Source of the DNA: Clostridium sp.
Lineage (GTDB): Bacteria > Bacillota > Clostridia > Clostridiales > Clostridiaceae
Assembly: GCA_029851835.1 (NCBI GenBank)
Contig: JARKVD010000031.1
Location: 62,001 to 126,000 of the forward strand
Length of the DNA stretch: 64,000 nt
Direction: 5' to 3'
The notes under the pieces: generated by a model
The model's database searches: none
What the model was told of the DNA's origin: nothing
What the model saw: only the letters and a program-made list of their open reading frames with translations
Made by a program: the position numbers and the translations under genes
Part shown: positions 45,446 through 54,448 of the stretch, piece after piece
Position numbering within the stretch: the stretch's first letter is position 1
How the letters are laid out: each line of letters opens with the position of its first letter

Positions 45446-45574
45446 TGTAAAATGTAGAATGATTGATGAAATTCCTTGGGAATTTCTTTCGATATATAAA
45501 ATTAAAATTTCTCTGAACAAAGTGAGGCGAAATATCTTAAATTCTTAATTCTACATTCCATAATTCTTAATTAA

Positions 45575-45616
45575 ATAATAAAATCCCATGATTCACATCA
45601 TGGGATTTTATTATTT
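45575..45616 (-). terminator. intrinsic terminator after permease 1
   Basis: AATAATAAAATCCCATGAT pairs with ATCATGGGATTTTATTATT around a 4-base loop. It is nearly identical to the terminator of permease 2 at 47427. Confidence 0.93.
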
Positions 45617-45643
45617 ATCTTATAAATTTATTTTACAAATATA

Positions 45644-47041
45644 TTAAATATCAAGTCCTGCTGACTTTCTAAGCTCATCTATGTTTTTTGCTTGCTTATT
45701 CTTTTGCATCATCATGTATACATAAACTGGAATTCCTACAAGCATTAGAATAAATCCATACATTACTACTTCTGCACCTGTTCCATAGATTGCATAAATT
45801 GAATATGCAAAAGCTAATAAAGAGAAGAAGGAACTTTTTAAGAAATTTATTAAACTGAAATCCTTTGATCTCTTACAAAGTAACACTATTTCTGCAGCAG
45901 CAGTAAATGAATATGCTGGCAGGAAAGATAATGTTGCAAGAAGAATCATAAAATCAAATACACTTTGTAATGAGCCAACATAGTTCATTAATAGAAGTAC
46001 ATTCATACAAACTCCATTAATTATCAATGCTGCTACTGGTGTATTATATTTAGGATTTACCTTCTTAAATATCTTAGGGAATAAACCATCTTCTGCCGCA
46101 CCAACTGCGCATCTAGCTGTAGTTAAGAACCAGCCACAAGCTGCTCCTAATGTTGATATTATAGCTCCAATAGCTATAAATGGTCCACCCCAGCTTCCAC
46201 CTGTTACTGCATCTATAATATCCGCCATTGGTGCATTTGAATTAGCTAAATTTGCTTGATCCATAGCGCCCATTGCAGCAATACTTATGATAATGTATAT
46301 GATTCCAATTAATAGTATTCCATATACTGTACTTCTTCTAATATTCTTTTCTGGATTCTTAATTTCTCCGCCTGCAACTGTTGCACTTTCAAGTCCAACA
46401 AAGGCCCATAAAGCAATTGCAATACCTGCTGGCAATGTTCCCATACCTGAAACCTCTGGATCAGAAACTGTACTCATGAAGCTTGGATTAAAATTAACAA
46501 ATGCTACAAAAATAAACACAACTAATACTGCTACTTTTAAAACTGTAGATACAACACCAATCTTTCCAACATGCTTTACACTCATGATATTTACAATAGT
46601 AAATATCCAAATAACTGCTGAACAGATTAAAACTGCACACATTGGATTATTGGCACCTGGGAAAAAGTAAGTAAAATAACTCATAAATGCTGTAATTATT
46701 GCATCATTTCCTACCCATGATCCAATCCAGAAAGACCATGCAATTAAAAATCCTGCAAAATCACCAAATGCTGCTCTTGTATAAACTATAGGACCCCCTG
46801 TTTTAGGCATTTTTGACCCTAAATTTGCAAAACTAAGGGCAATAAGTAATGAACCAACTGATGTTAAAATCCATGCCAATATCGCTACTTTAGGGTTAGT
46901 TGCTCTCGCCATACTTCCTGGTGACATAAAAACTCCCGAGCCTATTACATTACCAACTACTATTGCCGTTGCTGCCCAAAGTCCTAACTCCCTCTTAAGT
47001 TCTCCGCCATCCTTCATAATTTGACTACTCTTCTTAGCCAT
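45644..47041 (-). CDS. APC family amino-acid permease (paralog 1)
   Basis: This is a 465-residue membrane transporter of the amino acid-polyamine-organocation superfamily, with about 12 membrane segments. The first helix has AIVVGNVIGSGVFMSPGSMA, the sodium- or substrate-binding unwound region typical of LAT/APC members, and helix 6 has IALWAFVGLESATVAGGEIK. I start at the ATG at 47041 (MAKKSSQIM), after AGGAG; a GTG three codons upstream overlaps the site. It is paired with a close copy 450 bases upstream. An exchanger role (for example arginine/ornithine or glutamate/GABA) is possible but not decidable. Confidence 0.92.
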   Translation of the reverse strand: MAKKSSQIMKDGGELKRELGLWAATAIVVGNVIGSGVFMSPGSMARATNPKVAILAWILTSVGSLLIALSFANLGSKMPKTGGPIVYTRAAFGDFAGFLIAWSFWIGSWVGNDAIITAFMSYFTYFFPGANNPMCAVLICSAVIWIFTIVNIMSVKHVGKIGVVSTVLKVAVLVVFIFVAFVNFNPSFMSTVSDPEVSGMGTLPAGIAIALWAFVGLESATVAGGEIKNPEKNIRRSTVYGILLIGIIYIIISIAAMGAMDQANLANSNAPMADIIDAVTGGSWGGPFIAIGAIISTLGAACGWFLTTARCAVGAAEDGLFPKIFKKVNPKYNTPVAALIINGVCMNVLLLMNYVGSLQSVFDFMILLATLSFLPAYSFTAAAEIVLLCKRSKDFSLINFLKSSFFSLLAFAYSIYAIYGTGAEVVMYGFILMLVGIPVYVYMMMQKNKQAKNIDELRKSAGLDI

Positions 47042-47083
47042 AATCCCCACTCCTACTTAAAATAATTAATATCGACGACTCCA

Positions 47084-47108
47084 GATACTGATTTTTCTGA
47101 TCAGTATC
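47084..47108. promoter_or_regulatory. perfect 9-bp inverted repeat upstream of permease 1
   Basis: GATACTGAT-TTTTCTG-ATCAGTATC lies 43 bases before the start codon. It could be an operator or a leader hairpin; there is no T-run for a terminator. Confidence 0.5.
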
Positions 47109-47426
47109 AAATAAAATAGAACAACTTATAAATTACTTAATTTTTTTGTTATTTTTCCCCGTATCTACCACCTTCAAATTAGCAATATTTGTTAATTCTT
47201 CTACACAACTATTATATCACTTTAAATTATACTTTGGATATATATTATTTTTACTTTTTTATCAAATAATAAAAATTTCTAACCGCTTTTAACCTTCTGA
47301 TTTGCAACTCTCACAATATCATTTGCAAATATGAATATACCAAATTTCAGTAAAACCATAAATTCCCTTATACCTTTGGACAATTATTCTCTAATTCTCA
47401 ATTCTACATTCCATAATTCTTAATTA

Positions 47427-47467
47427 AATAATAAATCCCATGATTAACATCATGGGATTTATTATTT
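47427..47467 (-). terminator. intrinsic terminator after permease 2
   Basis: AATAATAAATCCCATGAT pairs with ATCATGGGATTTATTATT. It shares sequence and flanks with the permease 1 terminator. Confidence 0.93.
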
Positions 47468-47494
47468 ATCTTATAAGTTTATTTTACAAATATA

Positions 47495-48889
47495 TTAAAT
47501 ATTAAGTCCTGCTGACTTTCTTAATTCATCAATATTCTTAGTTTCTTTATTCTTCTGCATCATCATATATACATATATAGGTATTCCAAGGAGCATTAAA
47601 ATAAATCCATACATTACCACCTCTGCTCCAGTGCCATATATTGCATAAATTGAATATGCAAAAGCAATAAGTGAAAAGAATGAACTCTTTAAAAAGTTAA
47701 CTAGACTAAAGTCCTTTGACCTCTTACAAAGCAATACAATTTCAGCTGCTGCAGTAAAAGAATATGCGGGCAGGAAAGATAATGTTGCTAATGATATCAT
47801 AAAATCAAATACACTTTGAAGCGTTCCAACATAGTTCATTAATAAAAGCAAATTCATACATATAGCACTAATAATAAGAGAAGCTATCGGAGTGTTATAC
47901 TTTGGATTTACTCTCTTAAATATTTTAGGGAATAATCCATCCTCAGCTGCTCCAACTGCACTTCTTGCTGAGATTAATACCCATCCACATGCTGCACCTA
48001 AAGTTGATATAATGGCTCCGATTGCAACGAATGCTCCTCCCCATTTACCTCCAGTTGATGCATCTATAATCTTTGCCATTGGCGCATTAGAACTAGCAAG
48101 AGTTGCCTGATCTAAAGCCCCCATAGAAGCAATACATACACTTATATATATAACTCCTACAATTAGTATTCCAAATATTGTACTTATCTTGATATTCTTT
48201 TTAGGATTTTTTATTTCGCCGCCTGCAACAGTAGCACTCTCTAAACCAACAAATGCCCATAAAGCTACAGCAATTGCAGCTGGCAATGTTTCTACCCCAG
48301 CAACCTGTGGACTAGAAATAGTATTCATAAAGCTTGGATCAAAGTTTAAAAGTGCAACAACAATGAATACTCCCAAAACTGCAACTTTTAATATAATTGA
48401 TACCACTCCAATCTTTCCAACATATTTTACCCCAATAATATTTATAAAAGTAAATATCCATACTACTACAGAAGATATTATAAATGCCCACATTGGATTA
48501 TTAGCAGCTGGTACAAAATACGTAAGGTAACTCATAAATGCTGTAATTATTGCACTAATCCCTACCCATGACCCAATCCAGAATGTCCATGCTATTAAGA
48601 ATCCTGCAAAATCACCAAAGGCAGCTCTTGTATATACTATAGGTCCACCTGTTTTGGGCATCTTTGAGCCTAAATTAGCAAAACTAAGAGCAATGAATAG
48701 TGAACCAATCATAGTTAAAATCCATGCTAATATAGCTACCTTAGGATTGGTAACTCTAGCAAAACTTGCTGGTGACATAAATATTGCAGAACCTATTATA
48801 TTTCCCACAACTATAGCCGTTGCTGACCAAACCCCTAATTCCCTCTTAAGCTCCCCCCCATCTTTCATAATCTGATTATTCTTATCCAT
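47495..48889 (-). CDS. APC family amino-acid permease (paralog 2)
   Basis: This 464-residue transporter is nearly collinear with permease 1; most helices are identical or differ by conservative changes (for example AIVVGNIIGSAIFMSPASFA against AIVVGNVIGSGVFMSPGSMA). The changes in helix 1 (SGV to SAI, GSMA to ASFA) fall in the substrate-binding unwound part, so specificity may differ. AGGAGTG precedes the ATG. With permease 1 it forms a tandem duplication that includes the terminators. Confidence 0.92.
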   Translation of the reverse strand: MDKNNQIMKDGGELKRELGVWSATAIVVGNIIGSAIFMSPASFARVTNPKVAILAWILTMIGSLFIALSFANLGSKMPKTGGPIVYTRAAFGDFAGFLIAWTFWIGSWVGISAIITAFMSYLTYFVPAANNPMWAFIISSVVVWIFTFINIIGVKYVGKIGVVSIILKVAVLGVFIVVALLNFDPSFMNTISSPQVAGVETLPAAIAVALWAFVGLESATVAGGEIKNPKKNIKISTIFGILIVGVIYISVCIASMGALDQATLASSNAPMAKIIDASTGGKWGGAFVAIGAIISTLGAACGWVLISARSAVGAAEDGLFPKIFKRVNPKYNTPIASLIISAICMNLLLLMNYVGTLQSVFDFMISLATLSFLPAYSFTAAAEIVLLCKRSKDFSLVNFLKSSFFSLIAFAYSIYAIYGTGAEVVMYGFILMLLGIPIYVYMMMQKNKETKNIDELRKSAGLNI

Positions 48890-48962
48890 ATTTTCACTCC
48901 TATAATAAATTAAAACTAGAAATTAGTTTATATTAATATTTTGTCATTTTACTTCTTTATTT

Positions 48963-48988
48963 TTGTATATATCTATGATGATATACAA
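48963..48988. promoter_or_regulatory. inverted repeat upstream of permease 2
   Basis: TTGTATAT and ATATACAA flank a 10-base centre that itself has a short complement, about 75 bases before the start codon. It does not share sequence with the inverted repeat of permease 1. Confidence 0.4.
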
Positions 48989-49038
48989 TATGACTTTTTT
49001 ATTATTTTGGTGTCTTTATTAAACATTTATAAAAAATA

Positions 49039-49082
49039 AAAAAGACTATCCACACTTTAATATTACATGGATAATCTTTTTA
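49039..49082 (-). terminator. intrinsic terminator after the TDT transporter
   Basis: On the minus strand AAAGATTATCC and GGATAGTCTTT flank an 18-base loop with a T-run after it. Confidence 0.85.
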
Positions 49083-49113
49083 TTTAGTATTTATGAAATC
49101 ACTAATTTAATAA

Positions 49114-50058
49114 TTATTCTGCTATTTGAGATGTAGCTTTCACTGATGAGCCTGCCAAAATAAACATTGCAAATCTCACTATTACATAAACTACTACAAT
49201 AAGAGCAATAACCTCTTGAAACTTAACAACATATTGAAGCCATGAAATACCTTTTCCAGCATTCATTAATGCTCCATTCGTTCCCTTTAATGCAATAGCA
49301 CTGATAACCATAGGGAATGTAAATGCTGCATAGCTTGGATAAAACTTTAGTGTTAACCCCTTCACTAAAAAATAGAGTCCAACTACATAAAGCACTCCTA
49401 CTAAAATCCCTAAAAAGTATATCATTGTAATATTCTTCTCTGAAAAAGAATTTAAGTATGCCGCTAAAACAAGAGCGGCTGGTGCTGCAAATATTACTGT
49501 AGTTGGCATTGCAGGTTCTGGAATCCCCTTTATAACAAATACTCTGTATCCTATAACAAATATTAATATTATTAATGAAATAAAAGCAAACCAGAAGATG
49601 CCTTGTCCAACTTTAGCTAGCCCAAAGGCTGGCGCTGTTATAGATGCCGCTGCAATTCCAACATATACAATAAATGTACTAGGAAAGATTTTATTCATAT
49701 TAAAACCAACTATGAAATTCTTAGTATAAAGAATAATTAATGCAATATGAATAATTACTCCTAACCACCATAAACCCAATCCTGCACCTGCTGAAATTGG
49801 CTTTAAATATCCCGCTAATATCATCATGGCCATAGAATAAGTTGGAACAACACTTGCTATTACAGGATTTTTAAATTCTTCCTTTACACCCTCAAAGCAA
49901 ACAATTATCTTTGTGGTCAATAGAATAAATAATAGGGCTGATATAGCTCCAAATACGCTTTTAGCCATAACTGTATATGTAGCTAATAAATTTCCTAAAG
50001 CTGCACAAGCTAATATTACTGCAGCAATTGGTAATGGTAATTTTTTAATATATCCCAT
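49114..50058 (-). CDS. TDT family transporter (tellurite-resistance/dicarboxylate type)
   Basis: This is a 314-residue membrane protein with about ten hydrophobic segments and the TDT/SLAC1 pattern: LPLPIAAVILACAALGNLLA at the start, VIASVVPTYSMAMMILAGYL, and YPSYAAFTFPMVISAIALKG in the second half. I start at the ATG at 50058 (MGYIKKLPLP), after AGTAGGTG; a frame open 33 codons upstream lies within the preceding gene. It follows the C-GCAxxG-C-C gene by 11 bases and is likely co-transcribed. The family carries anions such as C4-dicarboxylates or sulfite. Confidence 0.9.
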   Translation of the reverse strand: MGYIKKLPLPIAAVILACAALGNLLATYTVMAKSVFGAISALLFILLTTKIIVCFEGVKEEFKNPVIASVVPTYSMAMMILAGYLKPISAGAGLGLWWLGVIIHIALIILYTKNFIVGFNMNKIFPSTFIVYVGIAAASITAPAFGLAKVGQGIFWFAFISLIILIFVIGYRVFVIKGIPEPAMPTTVIFAAPAALVLAAYLNSFSEKNITMIYFLGILVGVLYVVGLYFLVKGLTLKFYPSYAAFTFPMVISAIALKGTNGALMNAGKGISWLQYVVKFQEVIALIVVVYVIVRFAMFILAGSSVKATSQIAE

Positions 50059-50069
50059 AATAACACCTA

Positions 50070-50546
50070 CTATTCTGCATCTATATTTTTGATGTTTAGT
50101 TCTCTTGCTATTATCTCTGCAGTCTTTTCCGCCATTTCTCCAGTGAATTTTATACATTGAGCCTTGTGTTCTCCTGAAGCCATATCCATTCCCTTTGTAA
50201 GAATGCTACAGCATGAAACTTTATTCTTTCCTCTAAAATATTCTTGCAGCTCCTTTGCTAACTCAAGTGTTTTAACACTTCTTGGGTCCTGTGGATTGCT
50301 TCCCTTTGTTCTTCCAAAGAAATATCCAACACTTAAAACAGCTCCTGATATAGCTCCACAAGTACACTTGGTTTTACCTATCCCTACCGGAAATCCTGAT
50401 GCCATAGCTATCATTTCATCAGGCATGTCCACTTCAAAATTCTTTTTAATTGCTGCTACTATTGCTTCAGAACAATAATATTCGCCCTTTCTAAAATACT
50501 CTTCTGCATCAGCCTTAACTTTTTGTACACTTACTTCTTTAATCAT
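50070..50546 (-). CDS. C-GCAxxG-C-C family protein
   Basis: This small redox-like protein has 158 residues from the ATG at 50546 (MIKEVSVQKV), after ATAGGTG. The family's conserved cysteines are present: YCSEAIVAA, GIGKTKCTCGAISGAVLSVG (C-x-CGAxxG) and KVSCCSILTKG, with a later CIKFTGE. There is no signal peptide or membrane segment. Members often lie beside membrane transporters or redox enzymes and may bind metal or act by disulfide exchange; the function is not established. Here it precedes the TDT gene in one operon. Confidence 0.9.
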   Translation of the reverse strand: MIKEVSVQKVKADAEEYFRKGEYYCSEAIVAAIKKNFEVDMPDEMIAMASGFPVGIGKTKCTCGAISGAVLSVGYFFGRTKGSNPQDPRSVKTLELAKELQEYFRGKNKVSCCSILTKGMDMASGEHKAQCIKFTGEMAEKTAEIIARELNIKNIDAE

Positions 50547-50888
50547 AATTACACCTATCCTCCACTTATTCATTTTTTACATATATAGCTCCATTAGCTA
50601 TTATATTAACAACTTCATATCTTTTCATTGATTATTCTTACTTTTAATAGATATTTTGTATCTATTATGTTTTAAAATAAATAAAAGCCTTCAAAGCCTC
50701 TAATTATCATGATATTTTACAATATTCTATAAGATTTTTCCTTCAATTTAGTTAACACATTTGATATAATATAAAACTAGTGATAAATATAATTTAACCT
50801 ACTTAAAGTATTAAATATATTGATATATAAGGTGCTGAATAAGCCCTTAATTTTTTCACAAAACAAATAGAAATGAGGGAGTATTATT
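50547..50888. other. intergenic region upstream of proS
   Basis: This gap separates divergent operons. It holds a perfect hairpin TAATAGATA-TTTTG-TATCTATTA (50645-50667), and a TATAAT at about 50763-50768 that could be the proS -10 box. I find no T-box sequence for proS, in contrast to thrS. Confidence 0.55.
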
Positions 50889-52325
50889 ATGGCAAAAGGC
50901 AAAAAATTTGTTGAAGCAATTACCTCTATGGATGAGGACTTTGCAAAATGGTATACTGACATAGTAAAAAAAGCTGAGTTAGTTGACTACTCTAGCGTTA
51001 AAGGATGTATGATAATAAGACCCTACGGTTATGCAATATGGGAAAACATCCAAAAGAATTTAGATGAAAGATTAAAAGCAACTGGACATGAAAACGTGTA
51101 TATGCCAATGTTTATTCCAGAAAGCTTATTAAATAAAGAAAAAGACCATGTTGAAGGATTTGCTCCAGAAGTTGCTTGGGTAACTCATGGTGGAAGTGAA
51201 GAGCTGGCTGAAAGGTTATGTGTTAGACCAACTTCTGAAACTCTATTCTGTGAACACTTTGCAAAAATTGTTCAATCCCACAACGATTTGCCAAAACTTT
51301 ACAATCAATGGTGTTCAGTTGTAAGATGGGAAAAAACAACTAGACCATTCTTAAGAAGCACTGAATTCCTATGGCAAGAAGGACACACAATCCATGCAAC
51401 TGCTGAAGAATCTGAAAAGGAAACAATCGCAATCCTAAACATGTATGCAGACTTCTGCGAGAATGTACTTGCAATGCCTGTTGTTAAAGGAAAGAAAACA
51501 GATAAGGAAAAATTCGCTGGTGCTAAAGCTACTTACACTATAGAAAGCTTAATGCATGATGGTAAGGCTCTTCAAAGCGGAACTTCTCATAACTTTGGTG
51601 ATGGTTTTGCTAAAGCCTTTGGTATCAGATATAACGATAAAAACGGTCAACTACAGTATGTTCACGAAACTTCATGGGGAGTTACAACTCGTTTAATCGG
51701 AGCTATAATCATGGTTCACGGTGATGACAGCGGACTTGTTCTTCCTCCAAGAATAGCTCCAACTCAAGTTATGATAATCCCTATCGCTCAACACAAAGAA
51801 GGCGTACTTGAGAAAGCAGAAGAATTAAAAGAAAGAATTTCTAAAGTAGCAAGAGTTAAACTTGACAACAGCGACAAAATGCCAGGCTGGAAGTTCAGCG
51901 AATGTGAAATGAAGGGTATTCCTGTAAGAGTTGAAATCGGACCTAAGGATATTGAAAACAATCAAGCAGTAATCGTAAGAAGAGATAACAGAGAAAAAAT
52001 CATTGTTTCTCTTGATGAATTAGAAACAAAAATAACTGAAACTCTAGATATCGTTCAAAATGCCCTTCTAGAGAAAGCTAAAAAACATAGAGATGAGAAA
52101 ACTTACTCTGCTGTAACTTTAGAAGACTTCATCGAAATTGCAGACACCAAGCCAGGATTTATTAAGGCTATGTGGTGTGGTGATGAAGCTTGTGAAAATA
52201 AGCTTAAAGAAGTAGCTGGAGTTTCTTCAAGATGTATGCCTTTTGAACAGGAAGAGCTTTCTGACAAATGTGTATGTTGTGGAAAAGAAGCTAAGACTAT
52301 GGTTTACTGGGGTAAAGCATACTAA
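50889..52325 (+). CDS. proS: prolyl-tRNA synthetase (short, archaeal/eukaryotic type)
   Basis: This enzyme charges tRNA-Pro. At 478 residues it is the short type without the editing insertion of the standard bacterial enzyme. Class II motifs are [40 protein letters not shown] and the final [20 protein letters not shown]. The C-terminus has a zinc-binding-like domain ([28 protein letters not shown]) ending in the conserved Tyr. GAGGGAG precedes the ATG. It is a single gene with a terminator after it. Confidence 0.96.
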   Translation: MAKGKKFVEAITSMDEDFAKWYTDIVKKAELVDYSSVKGCMIIRPYGYAIWENIQKNLDERLKATGHENVYMPMFIPESLLNKEKDHVEGFAPEVAWVTHGGSEELAERLCVRPTSETLFCEHFAKIVQSHNDLPKLYNQWCSVVRWEKTTRPFLRSTEFLWQEGHTIHATAEESEKETIAILNMYADFCENVLAMPVVKGKKTDKEKFAGAKATYTIESLMHDGKALQSGTSHNFGDGFAKAFGIRYNDKNGQLQYVHETSWGVTTRLIGAIIMVHGDDSGLVLPPRIAPTQVMIIPIAQHKEGVLEKAEELKERISKVARVKLDNSDKMPGWKFSECEMKGIPVRVEIGPKDIENNQAVIVRRDNREKIIVSLDELETKITETLDIVQNALLEKAKKHRDEKTYSAVTLEDFIEIADTKPGFIKAMWCGDEACENKLKEVAGVSSRCMPFEQEELSDKCVCCGKEAKTMVYWGKAY

Positions 52326-52350
52326 AAAAAGGACCTTTGGGTCCTTTTTT
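52324..52350 (+). terminator. intrinsic terminator after proS
   Basis: AAAAAAAGGACC-TTT-GGGTCCTTTTTT is a compact hairpin directly after the proS stop codon. Confidence 0.93.
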
Positions 52351-52414
52351 CGATGAAAAATTAAAGATTAAAAATGAAGAATTATTGTTAGGGCTTCCTG
52401 TGATAGTTTCCTTA

Positions 52415-53083
52415 TTATAAGGCATAAAATAGAATTGCCAAAAACTGCATTACACTTCCTATAATAACAAATACATGGAATATGTTATGCATGTATTTCC
52501 TTGTTGAACCTAAGCCATATAAAATAGCTCCAATAGTATAGAATACTCCTCCAATAAATAAAAGTATAAACCCTGGTAAGGTTAAAGCTAAAAAGGCAGC
52601 CTTATAAATTACTATCACGCTCCATCCCATGCCGATGTAGCATATCATTGAAAATACCCCGAAATGCTCAAGGTCAATGGCAGTTAATGTTATAGCTAAT
52701 GCTGCAAAAGCCCACTCTACTCCAAATAAAGTCCAACCTAAAACTGGATTGACAGACCTTATAGCACTCAGTGCTATAGGTGTATATGTTCCTGCAATAA
52801 GAAGGTAAATTGTACAGTGATCGATTACCTGAAATACCTTTTTGGCAGTTCCACCTTTAAGTCCATGATATATGCTAGACATAGTATAAAGCATTATCAT
52901 TGTAGCCCCATATATAACTGAAGATACCACTCCATATACATTGCGATTTAATGCCGCTTCAATTACACAGAGTACAAGTACAGCAACGCCTCCCGCAGCT
53001 CCAACTATATGAGATACCATATTAAAAATTTCTTCTCCTCGTGTATAATTAGGCAATTGCCTATCAGCAAGTTTTGTCCTCAT
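52415..53083 (-). CDS. hemolysin III family (PAQR-like) membrane protein
   Basis: This 222-residue protein has seven hydrophobic segments and the PAQR/HlyIII marks: EIFNMVSHIVGAAGGVAVL, SIYHGLKGGTAKKVFQVIDH, CTIYLLIAGTYTPIAL and HNIFHVFVIIGSVMQF. The His and Asp cluster is thought to bind zinc in the membrane, as in lipid hydrolases. The haemolytic name is historical. I start at the ATG at 53083 (MRTKLADRQ), about ten bases after AAAGGGG; an upstream ATG would add nine residues. Confidence 0.9.
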   Translation of the reverse strand: MRTKLADRQLPNYTRGEEIFNMVSHIVGAAGGVAVLVLCVIEAALNRNVYGVVSSVIYGATMIMLYTMSSIYHGLKGGTAKKVFQVIDHCTIYLLIAGTYTPIALSAIRSVNPVLGWTLFGVEWAFAALAITLTAIDLEHFGVFSMICYIGMGWSVIVIYKAAFLALTLPGFILLFIGGVFYTIGAILYGLGSTRKYMHNIFHVFVIIGSVMQFLAILFYAL

Positions 53084-53246
53084 ATAACCATAACCCCTTT
53101 CTAAGCACATTTACATACTTTCCTATGTTTCTATAATTATTCAATGTTTATATTTCTAATTACTATGCTATGCAAAAATAAAAAGAGAGGTACAAACCCT
53201 CCCTTAATTTCACATTAACAATAATTAAACTCTAATCTTTATATAA

Positions 53247-53921
53247 TTATAAATTTGGTATCTGCCAATCTATCTCTTTTTCTCCTAACCCTCTTAAAAT
53301 ATCATTAGTTTTTGAAAAATGTTTACACCCCATAAAACCTCTTGTGGCAGATAATGGACTAGGGTGAACTGTAGTTAAAATAAAGTGCTTTGGATTTGTG
53401 ATAAGCTTCATTTTTTCCTTAGCATTATTACCCCATAATAGGAATATTACTGGCTTATCTCTTTCATTAAGCTTGCAGATTACTTCATCAGTAAAGTTCT
53501 CCCACCCCTTTTTTCTATGGGAATTTGCTTCTCCATCTCTAACAGTAAGCACTGTATTTAAAAGCAGTACTCCCTGCTTAGCCCAAGAAACTAAATATCC
53601 ATTATTAGGTATAAAGCATCCTAAATCATCACGAAGCTCCTTATACATATTCAGCAGCGATGGAGGCGTTTTCACCCCAGGCTGCACTGAAAATGATAAT
53701 CCATGAGCTTGCCCTGGACCGTGATATGGGTCCTGCCCTAAAATCACAACCTTTACCTCTTCATATGGTGTTAATCTCAAAGCATTAAAAATATTATTTT
53801 TATCTGGATAAATTACCTTTGTATTATATTCGTTTCTAAGGAATTCTCTTAGCTTAAGATAGTATGGTTTATCAAATTCTCCTGCTAATATAGAGTCCCA
53901 TGAATTGCCTAGCTTTATCAT
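53247..53921 (-). CDS. ung: uracil-DNA glycosylase
   Basis: This enzyme removes uracil from DNA, starting base excision repair. The 224-residue protein has the water-activating loop [18 protein letters not shown] with the catalytic Asp, the [11 protein letters not shown] block, the uracil-binding [10 protein letters not shown] and the leucine intercalation loop [11 protein letters not shown]. All family-1 Ung signatures are present. AAGGGAAAG precedes the ATG. Confidence 0.97.
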   Translation of the reverse strand: MIKLGNSWDSILAGEFDKPYYLKLREFLRNEYNTKVIYPDKNNIFNALRLTPYEEVKVVILGQDPYHGPGQAHGLSFSVQPGVKTPPSLLNMYKELRDDLGCFIPNNGYLVSWAKQGVLLLNTVLTVRDGEANSHRKKGWENFTDEVICKLNERDKPVIFLLWGNNAKEKMKLITNPKHFILTTVHPSPLSATRGFMGCKHFSKTNDILRGLGEKEIDWQIPNL

Positions 53922-53953
53922 TAATTTCTTTCCCTTCTATATTTAGTTAGGAG

Positions 53954-53984
53954 AAAACCCCACTGCTAACAGGCAATGGGGCTT
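53954..53984 (-). terminator. intrinsic terminator after the 42-aa gene
   Basis: On the minus strand GCCCCATTGC and GCAGTGGGGTTTT flank a 6-base loop with a T-run after them. Confidence 0.8.
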
Positions 53985-54028
53985 CCCTTACTATATTATA
54001 ACAATAAAATCATTATTTTACCATGACG

Positions 54029-54157
54029 CTATTTTGAGTATCTTCTCTTAGCTTTCCTCCATGGCATCTCATCTGAAAATTCTTTTTTAAATCTTCTAAG
54101 TTCTTGTTTTGCTCTAGGACTAGTTGCTACGTGGGTTGCTTTATAAACATCTTTCAT
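54029..54157 (-). CDS. 42-residue basic protein of unknown function
   Basis: This short frame has a perfect AAGGAGG site nine bases before its ATG and a terminator 45 bases after its stop. It encodes MKDVYKATHVATSPRAKQEL then RRFKKEFSDEMPWRKAKRRY and SK. It is strongly basic with Arg/Lys clusters and no hydrophobic segment. Both signals point to a real gene, though it is short. It could bind nucleic acid or the ribosome, which is a guess. It lies before the ung gene on the same strand. Confidence 0.72.
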   Translation of the reverse strand: MKDVYKATHVATSPRAKQELRRFKKEFSDEMPWRKAKRRYSK

Positions 54158-54448
54158 TAGCAGTTCCTCCTTAAAATTTTCTAATCTATGTGAACTAACA
54201 GAGTCTAAGTTCCTACTTTAGATAATTACTACCACCATAATCCCTCGACTCTTCCATACCATAGCTTTGAAAATTTCCTTCAAAACAAATAATGATTTTA
54301 CTGGTATGCTATTATTATCTCTCATTACCTTTAATATATGTGTGTAAAAATTTTCAAATTTAAATTTAAAATAGAAAACTCAAAGTAAAATCACACTTAT
54401 TTATATTTTGTATATTATAATACTGTAATACTATTAAGGAGACTATTT

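Larger units (their letters stand above)
47042..47494. other. intergenic region between the duplicate permease genes
   Basis: This gap holds the terminator of permease 2 (47427-47467), an upstream stretch very like that at 45545-45575, and a perfect hairpin near the start of permease 1 (47084-47108). The rest is AT-rich without an ORF. Confidence 0.55.

Noticed and set aside
50547-50888. T-box leader for proS
   Set aside because: No TGGNACC-type T-box sequence or terminator pair is visible, unlike the thrS leader.
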